Shown here piece by piece: positions 5,636-6,625 of a stretch of 6,625 nucleotides of DNA. Source of the DNA: Dysgonamonadaceae bacterium. Lineage in GTDB: Bacteria; Bacteroidota; Bacteroidia; Bacteroidales; Azobacteroidaceae. The notes beneath the pieces are model-generated. The model worked only from the letters and a program-made list of their open reading frames with translations, ran no database searches and was not told the origin of the DNA. Made by a program: the position numbers and the translations under genes. Position 1 is the first letter of the stretch. Every line of letters begins with the position of its first letter. The stretch lies in the NCBI GenBank assembly GCA_031260235.1, contig JAIRKG010000050.1, forward strand, positions 1 through 6,625, given 5' to 3'.

Positions 5636-6625
5636 ATGAAACAAATGAAAATAATCATCAGCGGCGGCGGCACAGGCGGACACATTTTTCCCGCCCTGTC
5701 CATTGCCGGCGCATTGAAAGACCGCTATCCCGATGCGGAAATCCTGTTCGTAGGAGCTGAAAACCGGATGGAAATGGAACGGGTTCCCGCCGCCGGTTAT
5801 CCGATAGTGGGGTTGCCGGTTGCGGGGTTCGACCGCAAAAACCCGGTGAAGAATATCGGCGTCGTTTTCAAACTGTTGAAAAGTATGTATTTGGCACGCA
5901 AAACGTTGAAGAAATTCCAGCCCGATATAGCCGTCGGAGTAGGCGGATACGCAAGCGGACCGACACTGAAAACAGCCAATAGCATGGGTATTCCTACCTT
6001 AATACAGGAACAAAATTCATACGCAGGAGTAACCAACAAACTTTTGGCGAAAAAAGCCGAAAAGATTTGCGTAGCCTACGAAGGTATGGAAAAATTCTTC
6101 CCCGCCGAAAAGATTGTTTTGACCGGCAACCCCATTCGCAAAGATTTGGTCAATACGGAAGACAACCGAAAAAAATCCTGCACTTTCTTTGGCCTCGACC
6201 CCGACATGAAAACCGTACTTATACTCGGCGGAAGTCTGGGCGCACGAACGTTGAACGAATGTATGATCGGGGCTTTGCCTGCGCTTCGCGACGGCAGCGT
6301 ACAGTTTCTCTGGCAATCGGGGAAAATATATTTCCACGATTCCCTGAAACAACTGGAAAAATACTCGCAACACCCCATCAAACTTGTGGAGTTTATTTCC
6401 CGTATGGATCTGGCCTATTCCGTTGCCGACCTGGTCGTTTCCCGCGCGGGAGCCGGCTCGATTTCCGAATTTTGCGCAGTCGGGAAACCGGTTATTCTCG
6501 TTCCGTCGCCCAATGTTGCCGAAGACCACCAGACCAAAAACGCCCTTGCTCTGGTCAATAAAGATGCTGCCCTGCTCGTTTCCGACGCCGATGCCCCGCA
6601 AAAACTCATTCCGCTGGCTTTGGAT
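5636..6625 (+). CDS. murG: MurG, lipid II synthase (UDP-GlcNAc transferase), C-terminus outside window
   Basis: MurG is a peripheral GT-B glycosyltransferase on the inner face of the cytoplasmic membrane that transfers GlcNAc from UDP-GlcNAc to lipid I, giving lipid II. The frame is open to the last base and gives 330 residues; full-length proteins are around 370-380, so about 40-50 are missing. Motifs in order are GGGTGGHIFPA (10-20, the N-domain Gly-rich loop), GGYASGP (103-109), QEQNSYAGVTN (124-134), TGNPIRKDL (163-171), GGSLGARTLN (198-207, start of the C domain), SRAGAGSISEF (269-279) and PSPNVAEDHQTKNALALV (290-307), the last two in the UDP-GlcNAc site. The start at 5636 gives MKQMKIIISGGG; an ATG at 5645 is an equally good alternative. 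Upstream is an A-rich leader. It is separated from ftsW by 1.5 kb with a terminator, so it probably needs its own promoter. Confidence 0.97.
   Translation, partial: MKQMKIIISGGGTGGHIFPALSIAGALKDRYPDAEILFVGAENRMEMERVPAAGYPIVGLPVAGFDRKNPVKNIGVVFKLLKSMYLARKTLKKFQPDIAVGVGGYASGPTLKTANSMGIPTLIQEQNSYAGVTNKLLAKKAEKICVAYEGMEKFFPAEKIVLTGNPIRKDLVNTEDNRKKSCTFFGLDPDMKTVLILGGSLGARTLNECMIGALPALRDGSVQFLWQSGKIYFHDSLKQLEKYSQHPIKLVEFISRMDLAYSVADLVVSRAGAGSISEFCAVGKPVILVPSPNVAEDHQTKNALALVNKDAALLVSDADAPQKLIPLALD

Noticed and set aside
6017..6601. Minus-strand ORF of 194 codons opposite murG
   Set aside because: murG is unmistakable on the + strand with all its motifs. This frame is its antisense shadow.

Overview
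The window is a stretch of a division and cell-wall (dcw) gene cluster from a bacterium that is almost certainly in the phylum Bacteroidota, most likely order Bacteroidales. Four things point there: the gene order murE-mraY-murD-ftsW-murG; the long MraY (418 residues) with an extra loop of about 60 residues; Bacteroidales-like motifs as I remember them (MurD LSPCCASFDLF, MurG PSPNVAEDHQTKNA); and A-rich leaders without clear Shine-Dalgarno sequences, plus a match to the Bacteroidota -7 promoter element TAnnTTTG. No species can be named from this sequence. All supported genes are on the + strand.

Positions 1-4112 are a tight operon segment: the last 41 codons of murE, then mraY (5 nt gap), murD (60 nt gap) and ftsW (9 nt gap). 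These genes build and flip the peptidoglycan precursor and polymerise it at the septum: MurE adds the third stem-peptide residue, MurD adds D-Glu, MraY makes lipid I on the membrane, MurG (right end) converts it to lipid II, and FtsW polymerises lipid II at the division site.

Positions 4113-5635 are the unusual part. In the Bacteroidales clusters I know, ftsW is followed directly by murG. Here about 1.5 kb separates them. It holds: (a) a small TPR gene made of five nearly identical 102-bp units, preceded by a 9-bp tandem repeat, with a 3' end that looks frameshifted; (b) a promoter-like element, a 156-residue protein of unknown function, and a strong bidirectional terminator, together looking like a complete transcription unit; (c) an AT-rich leader with a 14-bp palindrome and five tandem copies of a 21-bp repeat ending 48 nt before murG.

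Positions 5636-6625 carry murG, open to the right edge (330 codons seen, about 40-50 missing). Because a terminator lies upstream, murG and the genes after it may be expressed separately from the mraY-murD-ftsW part, with the 21-bp repeat region as the likely leader. I found no RNA genes, CRISPR arrays, transposase genes or replication origin. The candidates for something undescribed are the insertion between ftsW and murG and the 21-bp array before murG; function for either is inference only.
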